64,000 nt of DNA from Mactromeris polynyma (Eukaryota; Mollusca; Bivalvia; Venerida; Mactridae): the NCBI GenBank assembly GCA_032209605.1, contig JASFXZ010000039.1, forward strand, positions 3,286,001 through 3,350,000, given 5' to 3'. The notes under the pieces are model-generated. The model was given only the letters and a program-made list of their open reading frames with translations, was not told the DNA's origin and made no database searches. The translations under genes and the position numbers were made by a program. Positions 26,901 through 41,900 of the stretch are shown piece by piece (position 1 is the first letter of the stretch; every line of letters starts with the position of its first letter).

Positions 26901-29900
26901 ATGCCTCGAACAATAGATAGCTCGAACTAATTGCTTGGCCTGATGGCAGATCGTGGTTTAGAAGTTTTACTGTATAGCTTAACCTTCATTTTGCACCATA
27001 CTACTTGCTAAGGTGCTTGTAAAGGTTACATTTACTTGAAAGAGTGTTCTTTGTCCTCAAAGTTGAACAAAATTTAATACCTGGTGCCACAAGTTTTGTA
27101 TTGATGTTAGAAATAAATGAAATAAGCTATTTGGTGAACTTGCATTTAGTATTGAACTGTCATGTTGTATTTTGTAGTTTTATAGATGAACCTATTGCTG
27201 AAGAAGAAAGGTTGTTGACGACTGAATCGATGCATGTAGGACCAGGGTACATTATGCAGTTTGAACTAGTAATGGGCTGCGGCCTTCCATATTGGGAGAA
27301 CATTGATAATCGACTTTACTTAGAGTACTCTACTGATCATGGAATTCATTGGGGATTGGTGTTTGACCCCTGTCTACCACCAGCCCCATGTGAACCAGTA
27401 CATCAAGGGACTATCTATGATTGGACACAGTACAAGGAGTGGACAAGGGTCACAATACCTCTACCTGTAACTTCATGGTAAGATCAATTCTGTGGACAGT
27501 TTTAAGTTATCAGAACACATATTGAAGAGTAATGTAACTTCATGTCAAGTCTCATCTAAGAAAATGGTGACATTGATATCAATAACTTTTTGTGGAGAAT
27601 ATTGCTTGAGTGGCCAAAAATTGCTGATATTCTTAAATGAATTTCCCAAATGTTGTAGTGCATTTGGCAAGTGTTTATGTTTTAAGCTCACCTGAGAATT
27701 AAATGCTTACGATGAGCTTTTGTGAACATCCTGTGTCTGTCGTCCATCATTAGTCGTCCGTCATCAACATTTGTTAACATAATAGAGGCCACATTTTTAA
27801 TCAAAACTTCATGAAGACACTTTGTCAGAATGTTTGTTTCTATGCAATCTAGGCTAGGTTCTAAATTGGGTCACTTTGGGTCAAAAACTAGGTAGTTCTG
27901 TAAAATCTTAGGAAAACCTTGTTTCCCAAATATAATGACTATGTTAATGTTTACCATGGAGCCATATTGAGCAGTGGTACTCATGCAAGGTGTATGTATT
28001 GTCTGAGGATACTTTCTTGTGGTGAATAAGTTTACATGTTTGAATGTATTGGAGTGTTTATGAATAATTTATACCAAATTTCTGATGTTTGGATTGTTTT
28101 AGGGGACCATCTACAAGATTCCGATTGAGACAATCACACTGGGCTAACACTGACACGTGGGGTGTGGCCAGGTTGTATGTGGGTCAACAATGTCCAAAGA
28201 TGTGTCACGGACATGGTGAATGTGATGAAGGAACTTGCATGTATGTATACTGTTGCATTTGGAGTATTTTATCATGATGAAATCCCATAAGAATACAGGG
28301 CATAATATTTATATAACAGATTCGCTACATGGATTCAACCTAGCCCATGGCTGGATTCAACCTAGCTCATGGCTGGATTCAACCTAGCCCATGGCTGGAT
28401 TCAACCTAGCCCATGGCTGGATTCAACCTAGCCCATGGCTGGATTCAACCTAGCCCATGGCTGGATTCAACCTAGCCCATGGCTGGTATCAACCCCATTA
28501 ACACAGGATCAGTTGTCAGGCACCCAAACCTCGACCACTATGCCTCTCTCATGTTGACAGATGTTTTAGCCCATATTTAAATCAACAAACTAGCTGGCTG
28601 CTGCTTTAGATTTTTAGAGTTTTTGTCAATATGACTATTTGAAACTCGGATTGTTGACAATATAAATCCGTGATAAAGGGATTGCATTCAAAAGACTGTA
28701 ATACTTTTCATAAATGTCTGTAAATGCACATTTATCAATGTAAGACTGTCTTTGTTTGAGGATTTCTTCTAAAAATATTTTGTCTCTCTAAGCAATGTGT
28801 GAATTTAAAATATTTCATTATTTTGGTCTTGGATTATTGCAGGTTTGGTGCAAAACAATTGTATCTGCTTCGTTACTGATTTACAATAGTTCTGCGCCAT
28901 ACCCCCTAAATTCTCCATAGTTGTTGTTGATGGTCAGCCAGACCATTCCTTGACCCCCTATTCCCATTCATGTTTACCCTTGCACCTCCTCACTGACTGA
29001 TGTTTTGTAGACTGCTGTCTTTGAGGTCTGTGTGGTAAGGCATTGTCGTGTATATGTGGTGTTCCCTGTAACAACTTTATCTCTTTTTGTAAAGTTGATA
29101 TTCTTACCTCAATAATTTCAATTACGATGATCATTGTATGTATACAGATGTGATGAGGGTTTCGAGGGTAAGGATTGTCACCCAGCCACACATCTCAATG
29201 ACAAGATGCAAGCTGACTTCGGTATAAGATATGAACCTGACACAGACTTTGAGAGTATACGAGGTGGTAAAGTGGTCAGCAGCAATCGTGGATGTGGAAA
29301 TATTCACTCGGACGAGTCACTGTACTTTCATGATGTAAGTTAAACAAATATCCTGTGCAGACAATGCTGGCACTGTTCTCTTCAAATATACTTTTCCATA
29401 CAATGATTTCTTATTGTGAGCTTTGCTACATGTGTGGTGTTATGTTAGAGTTTTCAATAAACAATTATGATTGATGAAAGCCAAACTGATCTGTCTGCAT
29501 ATAAACATGAAAGCAAATAGATTTGTTGGCTTTCACCCATGATTTTGTAGTAGAGAGACATTGAGACATTGTAGATGTTGTGATGAAAAGATACCATTGG
29601 TTCTTGGGTTAGAGCATTAAGTCTTTGCTGTGTCACTGTGTGTAGGTCATAGTAAACACAAAATTACTTAGGTTGTGATGAATTTAGTTATATTTTGTGT
29701 CTAGAATGATTCTATAAGATCCGATATGATGTTTAGGAAAACTTAACTTGAAAAAGTCTTTATGGAATACCTCCTTATTGATGTATTTTGTGACATTCAA
29801 GAATCAAAATATGTGATGTTCTTAGATATGTTATTTTCTTAGATATGTCATATCAGTATACCGACTGTTGTTGATATAGATTATGTGATACAAGTTTTTT

Positions 29901-32900
29901 ATTATTTCTAGAGCGGTGTTCGAGAGTTGATTACGAAGGATATGGACACACGTAATGCTGACTATCTGAGGTTTTATCTACGTATTGGGGGTGGGGATAA
30001 GTATTGTAATGGCGGGGATCATCGATCAGAGGGGGTAATTGTACAGTACTCCAATGATGGAGGGGTCACATGGGTTCTTCTGGATGAACTGGTTGGGACA
30101 ATGTATGGAAAACCGAGGTGAATATTTTATCCTGTTTGAACCTTGTACATACAGGAGTATGAAATATTTGTAATTATATATATTGATGCAAGGGCTGGAG
30201 GCTTCAATGCTAGTGAATACTCCAGAACCCCTTTAAACAGGAACCCCTTTAATCCGGAAACCCCATTAAACTGGACAAATTGTCAGGTCCCGACTTTTAC
30301 TATATTAATCATGCCTTTAATCAGGAACCCCTTATTTCAAGACACCGGGACAAGAGTTTTGGCCCAGAATGCATATTTCCATTATAAATCATCCCTTCAA
30401 ACCGGACAAGAATAAAGTCTCAGTATTGATTTTTATATAATTGGATAAAATTGTAAACCAGTTAATTTATTATTGTTTAATTGGGCTGATAGAAGATTGG
30501 TATTTGTTCATTTATAATAACTGGTAATACATGACCAGTGATAATATATAATCCATGATGAGGTCAGTTTTAAAAGTTATGAAAAAGAATTTCCCAATTA
30601 AATTTCCCATTAAATTCTTAATTGTAGATCTGCAAATGTATTGAAATTGTTATATAGATTCAACAGTAAATTTAACATATGTCTGTTATAAGTTATTGAA
30701 TGCAATACACTTAGTTGTGTTTTTATCCTATCATTAATCATTACAGACTGGTGATGAATGAGTTGCCGAAAGAAGCGCGTACACCAAACACGAGATTCCG
30801 ATGGTGGCAACCATTGCATTCTGGGAAGGGCTACGACCAGTGGGCTATTGATGAGATCATTCTCGGTGAATTTGAAAATATGAGATCATTAGAAGACGAT
30901 TTCAATGTAAGAAAATTTTGAATTTGTTGTTTAATTTCTGAGTCAGGTACTTAATGAAAAATTATGTTCTAGTCTTCTGTTATTCTATCATCCCTAAATT
31001 TTCTCCAAACTCTGTTGCTTATAGTCAGACTTGTCTTGGAGATGAACACTATCAACATGCGTTATGTAATCTTAAATGTACATCTGTAGATTTGAAATTG
31101 TTGAATATTTACAAATTTGGAAAATTATTGATTTGTGATTTGACAAGTTTTACAGTTTTTGTTGCAATAGTTTCCTTTCCATAGCTATTTATCATATATT
31201 GACAGTATATTTGTATTTGTTACAGAATTCAGTCGAGCCATTAGATTCTGAAATGTGGTTGATGACAGCAGGTGGGGTAATAGGTAAATATTGTAATTCT
31301 AGAAACCCTGTGCTGATCTTAGCCAATCAGGAGTCAGATAAGAGGGTTGTTACCAAGGATCTCAAGTTACAGAAAGGAGATGTCATACAGTTCAAGGTAT
31401 CTACTTTAAATTATATAAGAAATTATTATAATGTTGATTTGATGATTTAATTTGTCAAAACATATTGCTTGTCTCAAATGTTCGCCATGTTGACCTAGTT
31501 TGACTTGCTGGCTTGTGCCATCAGTACAGTACTGTTACGGATACATGTTCTAACATTCCTAAAATCTCTTGAACTAAAGACATATGGGAACGTATATGTA
31601 TACACTGCCAAGAAAATAATACAGTAAAACTTGCTTATTAAGAATACTGATACAAAGAAGTTTTGGGTATAAGAAACACATTATAAATCCCTTATTGCAC
31701 GTAAATCCCTTATTGCACTTTTTGCATTCAAATCATAGCAAATACCTGATATAAGGAACAGTTTTCAAGGTCCCAAGGGTGTTCTTTATACAATGTAACT
31801 AAGTTTTACTGTATATGTCTTGAATTTAGGAACACAGATTTGTAATTTCTTTTTTCCTGTTATTATGTATGATGTGCAGATATTGTGTAAACAGTTGTAA
31901 CCATTCAACTATAAAAGTTGTGTTAGTGCAATTGACAAATTGAAGCAACACGCGGTGTCAACAAAACTTAATCCTGAATCAGAAAGTACCAGAATGTTAC
32001 AGTACGTCTTGAGAGTCACAAGTATACTAGCGGTGAATGATAGAACATTGGATAGTACAGTCAGCTGATCATACCAGTAGCTAAATGAAGCTTCCTCCTT
32101 GCTATGATACACATGCTGTTATATGAGACATTTATTGGCAAACCTGATGAGATTCGAACCCAAGATCTATGTGGCTGCACATCTTTGATAATCTTTAACT
32201 GCTTATACGTCTCACCTTTTGCAGCGTTATTTGAGAGTCTCTTCAATGTTCGATTTACTTTTTATTTTTGCATTTTTTATTTTCAAATTTTCCAGATCAA
32301 TGTTGGTTGTAGTAATCAGTTCAGGTGGGATCACCCAGTGTTCCTGCAGTACTGGCCACGTGGTGGTAACGGGTTCAAGTTGGTCCAGGATTCATGTTAC
32401 CAGGAGATGGAATGTGACGGGGAGCACAGGGAGGCTAGTGTGTATTACGCTGGTCCTCATGGTAACTGGCAGCTTGTTGTAATCCCTGTCACTGAGGAGC
32501 TTGCTAAATAGTAAGTGACATTGAATTTGTCCTTGGAGGGAAGTGCATACAGTAAGACTTTTCGGTAATAAGATTGTATTTTCATGGACCTGTTTTTACT
32601 ACTTCTTCCATGTTTCAACTCGATAGTCAGACCAACTCACGGGCAAGACCAACTTTCTTCAAAGCCAATGGTGGTCTTATTTTTAAGGTTCACTGTATAT
32701 AATATAGAATGTTATTCAATTTCATGTCATTGTAGTAGCATATACTTGATAAGTTTCATATTTAAATGTTGTCATTGTTCATGTGCAAGAATGAGTCTGG
32801 AATAAAATATTCTTCTAAAATTTCTACCGTGAGTTTAGAAGATTCTACTTAGGAACAAAGTCGAAACTCAATTATTAAATACACCTTGATTAGAATAACA

Positions 32901-35900
32901 GGAGTCAACCAGTCTAAGCGACATTTGAATTTATGTGATGTTCTGTATGGATTTTGGATTGTACACTATGTCTATTGGTCAATATTTTTTAAAGCTTGGT
33001 TTTCATTGGCTGATCAAATCACAATTTGTTAACAGTCATTCTCAAGTAGTGAAAAACAGACTATACCAATTTGGAGCAAAAACTCATTTTAGATGGAAAT
33101 TATTTGGAAAATCTTGCTATTTTCAGTCCAATTCTACTGCGATGGTGGCAACCAGGTGGTTATCCCTATAACTTTGCTTTAGATGATGTTTATATTGGTC
33201 CACCATGTGATGAAAACTGCCATAGAAATGGACCTTGTAAAAAAGGAAATTGCTCGTGTGATGGCGATTACCAAGGTTTGTAATATTGTAATATCATGTA
33301 TTGGTTTTTGTTAAAGCCTTTTTGTCATTTTTTGATGCGTCCAAAATGTCTTTGAAAACAGTAGAAGCACAGAGTTGAATGGTTGAAGCAAAGTCATGTG
33401 ATGTCATGATACATTTCCATGTATTGGCCCAAACAGATTCAATAGATTGCTTATCACCGACTGTATTCTGAAATTTCCCTCTTCATGATGCTTTTTATAG
33501 TTTCATAATGAATGCTCCTACTTTAACACCAAGTGTTCAGTTGCATGTTCTGATTTAGTGCCAAATTGTTTTCAAGCTGAAGATGAGAATATAATTGTGT
33601 AGATTTTAGAAATCAGAATATTTATCAGTATTATTCACGTTTTTTTATTTTTAGATCCAAATTGTCAGTCAGATGACCCTGCTCCATACGGCATGTTGGA
33701 CAGATTCGAGCAACTTCATCGTCCGTCTCACTTCTGGCGCCGAGTTTGGGGCGGCCATCTTGGAGTAGGATGTGGTACAGTGGATGCTGGGAATGCACTA
33801 TTCTTTGATGGTGAAGGAACGCGAGAAGCAGTAACGGTGCCACTGAATACAACATTCTTAAGGTACACATCAAGTACAATTACGCAAAAAATTATCAATT
33901 TTCAGTTTTAGTATGCGTTTGAATGTGGTTCAAAAGTTTTTCTGATCAGAAGTTATGCTTACTGTTCATCCTTTTAAACAATGCTGACTTGAGTATTATG
34001 ATAACTCTGCAAGGTTATAGCAATCCATCTTTTTCTATTTATAAGAATGTTTTATTTCTGAAACAGAGGTATTTGTTCATTTTGGGAATGTCTGTTGACG
34101 CTCTAGTACATCTGGTCATCTAATGCAGCTGTTACACTCTAGTACATCTGGTCATATATTGCAGCTGTTATGCTCTAGTACATCTGGTCATCTATTGCAG
34201 CTGTTACACTCTAGTACATCTGGTCATCTATTGCAGCTGTTACACTCTAGTACATCTGGTCATCTATTGCAGCTGTTACACTCTAGGAAATTTGGTCATC
34301 TATTGCAGCTGTTACACTCTAGTACATCTGGTCATCTAATGCAGCTGTTACACTCTAGTACATCTGGTCATCTATTGCAGCTGTTACACTCTAGTACATC
34401 TGGTCATCTATTGCAGCTGTTACACTCTAGTACACCTGGTCATCTATTGCAGCTGTTACACTCTAGTACACCTGGTCATCTATTGCAGCTGTTACACTCT
34501 AGTACATATGGTCATCTATTGCAGCTGTTACACTCTAGTACATCTGGTCATCTATTGCAGCTGTTACACTCTAGTACATCTGGTCATCTAATGCAGCTGT
34601 TACACTCTAGTACATCTGGTCATCTAATGCAGCTGTAACATCCAAGTGACTGTATGATATACTCTTCAAAACATGATCATCTATAATTAAACAGATAATG
34701 GAAACTACCTGAGTTTCATCAAATATCATCTAGTACCCATTTTCGAAAATTGGGATTCTTTGATAAAAAAAATGGACAGGTCAAGAAAATATTATACAAA
34801 ATTCTAATATCTTTGTTGCTTTCTGTTTAACTTTCGTGCTAAAATAAAAAAGTACTTAGCATGTAATATGTGTATTTTGTCATTCATAATTCAGAAAAAT
34901 AGAGTTTGTGATAAAGATTGGTAGCAGTGAAACAAACTATCGTTGCATACAACCTGCCTCACCAAATGAAGGTATCGTTGTAGACTTCTCTACAGACAAT
35001 GAGATCACATGGCATCCATTGAAGGTAGGATTCTTCATTTTGTTAGCTTGTCAGTTTTGAAAAACAAAGAGCTGTTGTCGTAGTTTGATATTCATCAGTG
35101 TCAGCATCTGCATCATTAAAGGTTTTACATATTGCATTTAGCTCAGTAAGTGAGAAGGTTTAAATCCCAATGATACCAGCAGACGAGTGTCTGAGTCTGC
35201 TTGCATTGATCTTGTTTTATATGGTAGGGATCTATAAGAAGGTCTTGTTTGTTAAAGTGGCCTTCTGTTTGCTTCTCTTCAAAAGGCCCAAAAATATTGT
35301 CACAACTACTTCTATAAGAAACCATTTGACACTTATTATCAAGTTAACTACCACAACAATAAATATTCAAATTTAAAATTGAGATCATGAGATGTGTCAT
35401 CACTGATTTGCTCCTACCAGATGCAATTTATTACATCGGTTGAAAACAAGTGTAAACAAAAACATGAGGAACTAGGTTAACTAACTGGTTGACAATATGA
35501 GAAATTGCTGCCGAAGTTTTGTATTGATATCAAATTCTCTGATAGTTCGAGAGGACTTCTCATAATAGGCAAAAGCAGGTTTGCAGTAGGCTATGAATTC
35601 ACATTTACTTAATGTAAACATACAAAGCCAATAACCCTATGCAGAAATAAGAGATAGTTATTTTTTACAAGAAATGACTTGGACTGTTGGGCATACAGGG
35701 GTGTGTCACATTGTTAGTCTGCCATTTTGTATTATATAATGCCCACAGTCCACACACTCCGATATGCTCATAGTCCAGTACTACAGTTAATATTACAGTT
35801 GATTCATGTCGTATATATAGCCAGTGTAAGGTGGAGTACCATGTTGCATGCTATTTAATTTGCATAAAATGGTATCTTTATGTAATAAGTTTGTCCCTGA

Positions 35901-38900
35901 ATTGTTTTTTAGTGTCATGAATATTTGTTACTTAATAGTGTTGGAGAAATGCAGTATTTTGAGTATGAAACAAAATTCGGTTCAGAATTTCCACTGTTTA
36001 TTTAATGTACATAGGAATTTATTTTTCTATCATTTTTATTTCTTCTATTTATAGTAACTTACTTGATATTATTACTCACCTTTTATGTTAAGAGTATAAA
36101 TGGAAATACCCATTCTATTTGTAGATGTATTCTCTCTAGTATTTGCGTTTGATAACAAAGTTAGGTCATGCAGCAGTGAGACAGGACATATCAATAGATG
36201 ATAACACTCTGTTCACACATTCAGTTGATATAAAAAAATGATGAAGATCTCCTGAATAATGATAATACTTAAATTTCTAAGTTTGTTTTATAAAAGCCAA
36301 ATAATTTTAAGCGTGATTTAAAACATTGAAATATCACTTTGTTTAAGTATTGTTTGAAACTGAAGGAAGCCTTGAAATTTACAATAAAATCATAGTAAAA
36401 GATTCAGAGGGAAAAAATTGAATTAAATCAAGTGCACATTTTACTTAACCTTATCTATATAGTTGTTCATTTTATAACGGAGGTGCTTCAGAAAATCATT
36501 AAACAATGTTGTCATGATTTGTGATGACAAAATAGTGTAAAATTTTGCAAGAAGGTGTGTCGTGGACTGATAGGGCATTGAGGGGTGTGTCACATTGCCA
36601 GTCTGCCATTTTATATTATATATAGCCCACAGTCCACACACACACCTCTATGCTCCATTGTCCACTGCTATTGCTGTAAAGGCATGAGATTGTGGGGATA
36701 TATATAGCCAATGTAAGATGATGTAACTTATAAAGGACATTTAAATTTGCATAAAGCTGTTTCATTGTACACATGTATTTAACTTTTCTGTCTGTAATAT
36801 CTATTTTTCATAAATATTTTCTATTTGTTAGAGTGGAAGAATGGAAATCGTTCGAATGTAGAACAACATTACATTCACAGCTTCAACTTATGATTTCTTT
36901 ATAAAGCTTGTTAATTTCTGTATTATTTAAAATTATTTATTCTATTTTTAGAAAATAAGTATAATTAGAAAATGCGCTGTATGTATAAATCTCAACTAAG
37001 TTCTACTGTCATATAGTTCAGAATTTTAAATTTACATAATGTACCCTTTTAATACCATGGAAGACTTTGTCAAAAATTCTTGATCAGTCTTGGAACAATG
37101 TGGCATTTAAAGGCAATATCTGAACTCGTAAAATTACTGTTTGAACATTATGTACATAAAGTATAACTTTTATTTGGCTTTACATTAAGGTAAAGTACTA
37201 GGGTATGTTTGTCACCTGTAAAAAATGTCTTTTACATCGGAAAATAACATTTACCTCTGTAGATTCATGTTGGCACTGTGAATGAACAGTGTGGCAGTTT
37301 TAGTATTGAATTATTTTGAAAACCAACATTTAAATGTATGGCTGCCAGCATTTAAGTCACTGAAATATTCAAGAAAAAAGTTATTTTGAACTGCAACAAC
37401 ATAAATGGAATTACAGTTAGACCTCATTTCTTCGACAACCTTCTGTCTAAATACTTGGTATTCTCATGATATCAGATCCTGATGTATCTTCTTATTAGAC
37501 AAGTCAAATTCAAATGGGCTGTTCGAAACCATGAATTACTCAAAATAAAATTTTGGACCTGATGAATTCCAATGACCGAGGTCTGACTGTAAAGTATTTC
37601 AAAGAGAGTTTACTCCTGCAACTACTGGCGCCAATGCACTGCCAACTCCTTACTCCTTGTTTTCGAAATCTAGTGTGCGAAACATACTGTGTCCATTGTT
37701 AGTGTTGCAGTGGTGTTGGGTTCAATGGCTGTCCAGCTAGCTAGGTCAGTACATAGAGTGCCATGCTAGTGTTGAGGGTGCTATGGGTTTGAGGGTTTGA
37801 GCCCCACATTGGGCACACTTTTTCCCTGTACTTGTATATAAATCATTAATTAATGGTATTTTTAGGTTTGGAAAATTACGATATACATGTAAGGCTGAGT
37901 GGGAAATGTTTTGGTAGCATATTAATAGCTGGGACCAATATGTGTATCTTGGTCCCTTTTAATAGTTAACGTTTGTATGACCATAAAAATAGTATATTAA
38001 AATTTAAATACCTACCCACCTAAATTTTGCTTGGTAGGGTTATGCCAAACAAACATTCGTTCAAGGATGGCTTAAATATAAGTGTTAGTTCATATTCTGA
38101 CTATTTGTATGATGAAGAGATATTTTATAGATTGTAGAACCTAGACTTAACAATGGTACACATGAAAGAGTGGTGCTAGATTTACCAGTGGAAGCAAAGA
38201 CAGACTCTACAATATTCCGTTGGTGGCAACCTCTAGGTTATGGTGGTAGGTAGATTGAAGATTAAAGATATTTACATGTCAACATTATATGTCATGATTA
38301 TATCTATTATCTGTAAAGTTGGAAGTGTTGAGAAAAATAGGAGGTGTCTGTTACCTCACGAGTTGCGACTATATTGAAGTTGACATGTCGTCTGTAGTTT
38401 ACATAAAGTAGTATAGATTTGATTTGTGTCACTTTCCCATTGTTTCGTGTCAGTTTGTTTAATATGCTCTACTTTGGTTTCAATGGTCAGATTCTAGTAA
38501 CTGTAGAAGTAATGTTCACAATATGGAAATGTTAGTGAATATTGCCAGTTCAAGATAGTTATGTAAATATCAGCTACAGTAATGTCCTCTTTCACAGAAA
38601 TAGATGTTTTTTGGACTTCAATTCTAATGTACCAATACTCGCTGGTGATTTGCTATTATTCCCACCTGTGAAACTTCTGAAATCAATCAATTTGAATGTT
38701 TGGACTGGCAAAAAATTACACTGATACAGTAATGTATTGTACTATATGTTTCAGGTATGAACCGGGCAGAATGGGGACTTGACAGTGTCACTATAGGGGT
38801 AAATGAAACCAATCTACAAGGATTCCAGGATGATTTTAATGGCATGATGCCAGATATGTTCACATGGTACCAGACGGAAAGTGCTGTACCTAGAATCACT

Positions 38901-41900
38901 TGTAATTCGAAAGGAAATGCCCTAGAATTCAGTAGAAATGGAGGTAAGTGTCTTTCAGTTGTGTAACTTTATTTCAAGTTTCTTTCTCCACAGTAAGTAC
39001 TGCAATGATGCATACATGTACATGGTAGGGTATGAAACAGATGTGAGTTTTGTTTTCTATCAACCGTTTCAGCATAGTGGAGCATCACAGCCGTGGGTAT
39101 GTTTAGCTCATCTGGTGAGTTATTGTCGTATCTTCTTGTTGTTGTCGTCTGCGTCCACAAAAAAAGTTAAGTATTGCATTTAGCTCAGCATCTGAGAAGT
39201 ATAGTCCCAATGATAACGTAAACCACTGACAAGTGTTTGAATCTGTTGTGCTCATGTAATCAAAACTGTTTCTGCATAGTGAAGCATCACACAGTCATGT
39301 GTATTATTTCATGTTGTTCATGATTTTTTCTAAATACTTTTGCAGTATCATGGTGTAGAGATAGAGTGCTAGACTACTTACCTGTAAGATGTAGGTTTGA
39401 ATCCCATCATGGATAAGATTCTTTTACAGTCTTTGAAGTCTCTGAATAATGCACAAATACTGATAAGAAACCCAGGCAGCAGTCAATGAGAAAGATTAAT
39501 CTGTCTTGTAATGACAGTGACAGTTTGCAGTGAACTAAGCTAAACGTTTTGTGTTAATCCTGATTTTTCATGGTGAATTTACAGAAAAACGGTTTGCTGA
39601 GACCTGGGACTATCATGTGATCCCGTCCACCTTCCTGCAGTTTGATATAGCCATGGACTGTGACTCCCTATACGACACATTGTACGGTGTGATGTTAGAG
39701 TATTCTACGGACACAGGAAAGCACTGGCAACCAGTCATACCAGACTGTACCCCACCAAACTATGAATGTGGTGGATATCATACCCAGAGCGATTATATGT
39801 CTGACCAACACAGAAACTGGACTAGAGTGGCGGCATATCTACCTAACGGAGCTGTGTAAGTATTTCGGTATTTCGCTTGTTGGTAATGATTAATCGTCAG
39901 TGTCCACAAAAAGTTAAATTTTGCGTTCAGCTCTTCAGTCTTCTGTTTCTGAGGACATGTAAATCCCAATGATAATGTAACCCGCTGTCAAGCATCTGCA
40001 TCCTGTTCCAATATTCAGGGTAGTTAATGTTCCTCCAATCAGCTGGTTTCTTCTTTTTTTAGATAAAGAATGGTAAAAAAATGTCTGATTTGCCTCCTTT
40101 TTTGTATTTTTGATCAGACTGGTGCAAAAATGATGATGTTGTGGGTTTCCCTTTTTTGCCAATGAGCATTCTCATCTCATTCAATATATTTTATTTATGC
40201 TGTTTCCAGGTCTCCAGCAACCAGATTCCGATGGCAGCAGCACAGTCAGGCACCGAGAGGAAATGTTTGGGCCCTGGATAATGTATATCTAGGAAATGGT
40301 TGCCCCTGGTTATGTTCTGGTCATGGTTCTTGTGATAAAGGAACTTGTGTGTAAGATATAAATATACATGTAGAAATGTCTGATCTCACAGATGCAGCTT
40401 GGAATCTTACCTGGGATGCAGAACTTGTTTGTTTGGAAGCTACCCAGCTGGCTTGCTGTGGTTCTACCTAGGGGTCTTTCTACCCCCAAAACAATGCTAG
40501 AAAGGGCACCTGGGGTCTTCCTCCACCCTAACATCGGGGAAGGGTGTGTGAGACTTAAGGATTTAATTAGTTTAAATATGGACCAATAACTATTGTTGTG
40601 TCATTGTTTCAGTAATTATATTTTTGATTCATCTATTTAGAAATTTGTTGCGGTTGTGAATACATATCCATTTAGTTCACAAAAGTCATACAACTATGTT
40701 CTGAAGTGAGTTATCTAGCTTGTACCAAAATAGTCATGTTACTGATACTGTTTTACATGCCTTGTTCGTACTAATGAAAGGTTGAAATACCTGCAATATA
40801 CTTCAAGAGCCATGTTTTATTCAGATTTTTTAAGCCTGCTCTGTTAGCTCAGTTGGTAACATGCTGTCACTCGTGAGGTCTGTGTTCGATTCCTGGGTGG
40901 GACAGGTCATGTGGGACAGGTCATGTGGGACAGGTCATGTCCTTCTCTGACATTTGGTCTTTCACCTCTGATTCATTTGATTCAAGTTGTTGGCTGCTTG
41001 TTGAATGGCAAGCTAGTACTGGTTGATAATTCCAGGTAAACCAGACCGCCATGTATAACTGAAAATTTTGAAAATGGCTTTATACAAAACAAAAAGCAAA
41101 TCAGAGTATTTTCACAAATCAGTTTACAAAATGTTGTATTGCACCCGCAGGTGTGACGAGGGTTATGCGGGAGAATACTGCGTTCCATCCAAACCACTTC
41201 CCATGATGCTACGAGATGACTTCAATAGAGAGAAACCAAAGAACAATAACTGGTTAGAGATATTTGGAGGGAAACCTGCACAAATGTGTGGTATACTTGT
41301 CAGTGATAATGCATTGACCTTCAGTGAAGTAAGTGTTCTTGTGTACAGACCTAAACTAGATATATCTTCTATGTAAATATTGTGATTGATGTAAAACCTT
41401 ACTTAAAGACCACATCAATAATAAGACCACCTTGAAATTAAAAATACACTTTTCAAGTCCATTTTCACTGTTCTGCTCTTTATTCAACCTCAAAAGACCA
41501 TCTCAATATTAAGACCAGTTTTCAAGGGTCCTAAGGGTGGTCTTATTATTGAGGTTTTACTGTATATTCTGAATTTTGTTGAGGTCTTTCAAGTGACTGC
41601 TACCAGTCACTTTTTTCATGATATAGATGCTCTAAGTGATATGCCTACAGTGTTCATGTATTTAATGATCATCGAAAACATGAAGAAGTCGAACAATAAA
41701 TATCACATATAAAGTTCCCAGCCAAATCATAAGCTATAGGAGACAGGAAAATGTACATATGTGTTGACAATTACAAAGATAAAAGGGACAGACGTAAAAT
41801 GATGTGGAACGTTCAGTGACAAAGATTCCTCTTGGGTTTTATGCCTTGTTTTAAGGGTGCTACCAACCTCTTAATTATCTTACTACATGTATATCTGCTT

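Noticed and set aside
34123..34638. 171-codon frame over the 36 bp array
   Set aside because: Same cause: the unit length is a multiple of three. No reelin similarity and no usable splice phase between exons 27 and 28, which join in phase without it.
40836..40912. Functional tRNA gene
   Set aside because: A and B boxes are present but the arms do not pair into a clean cloverleaf and the segment continues into a SINE body.
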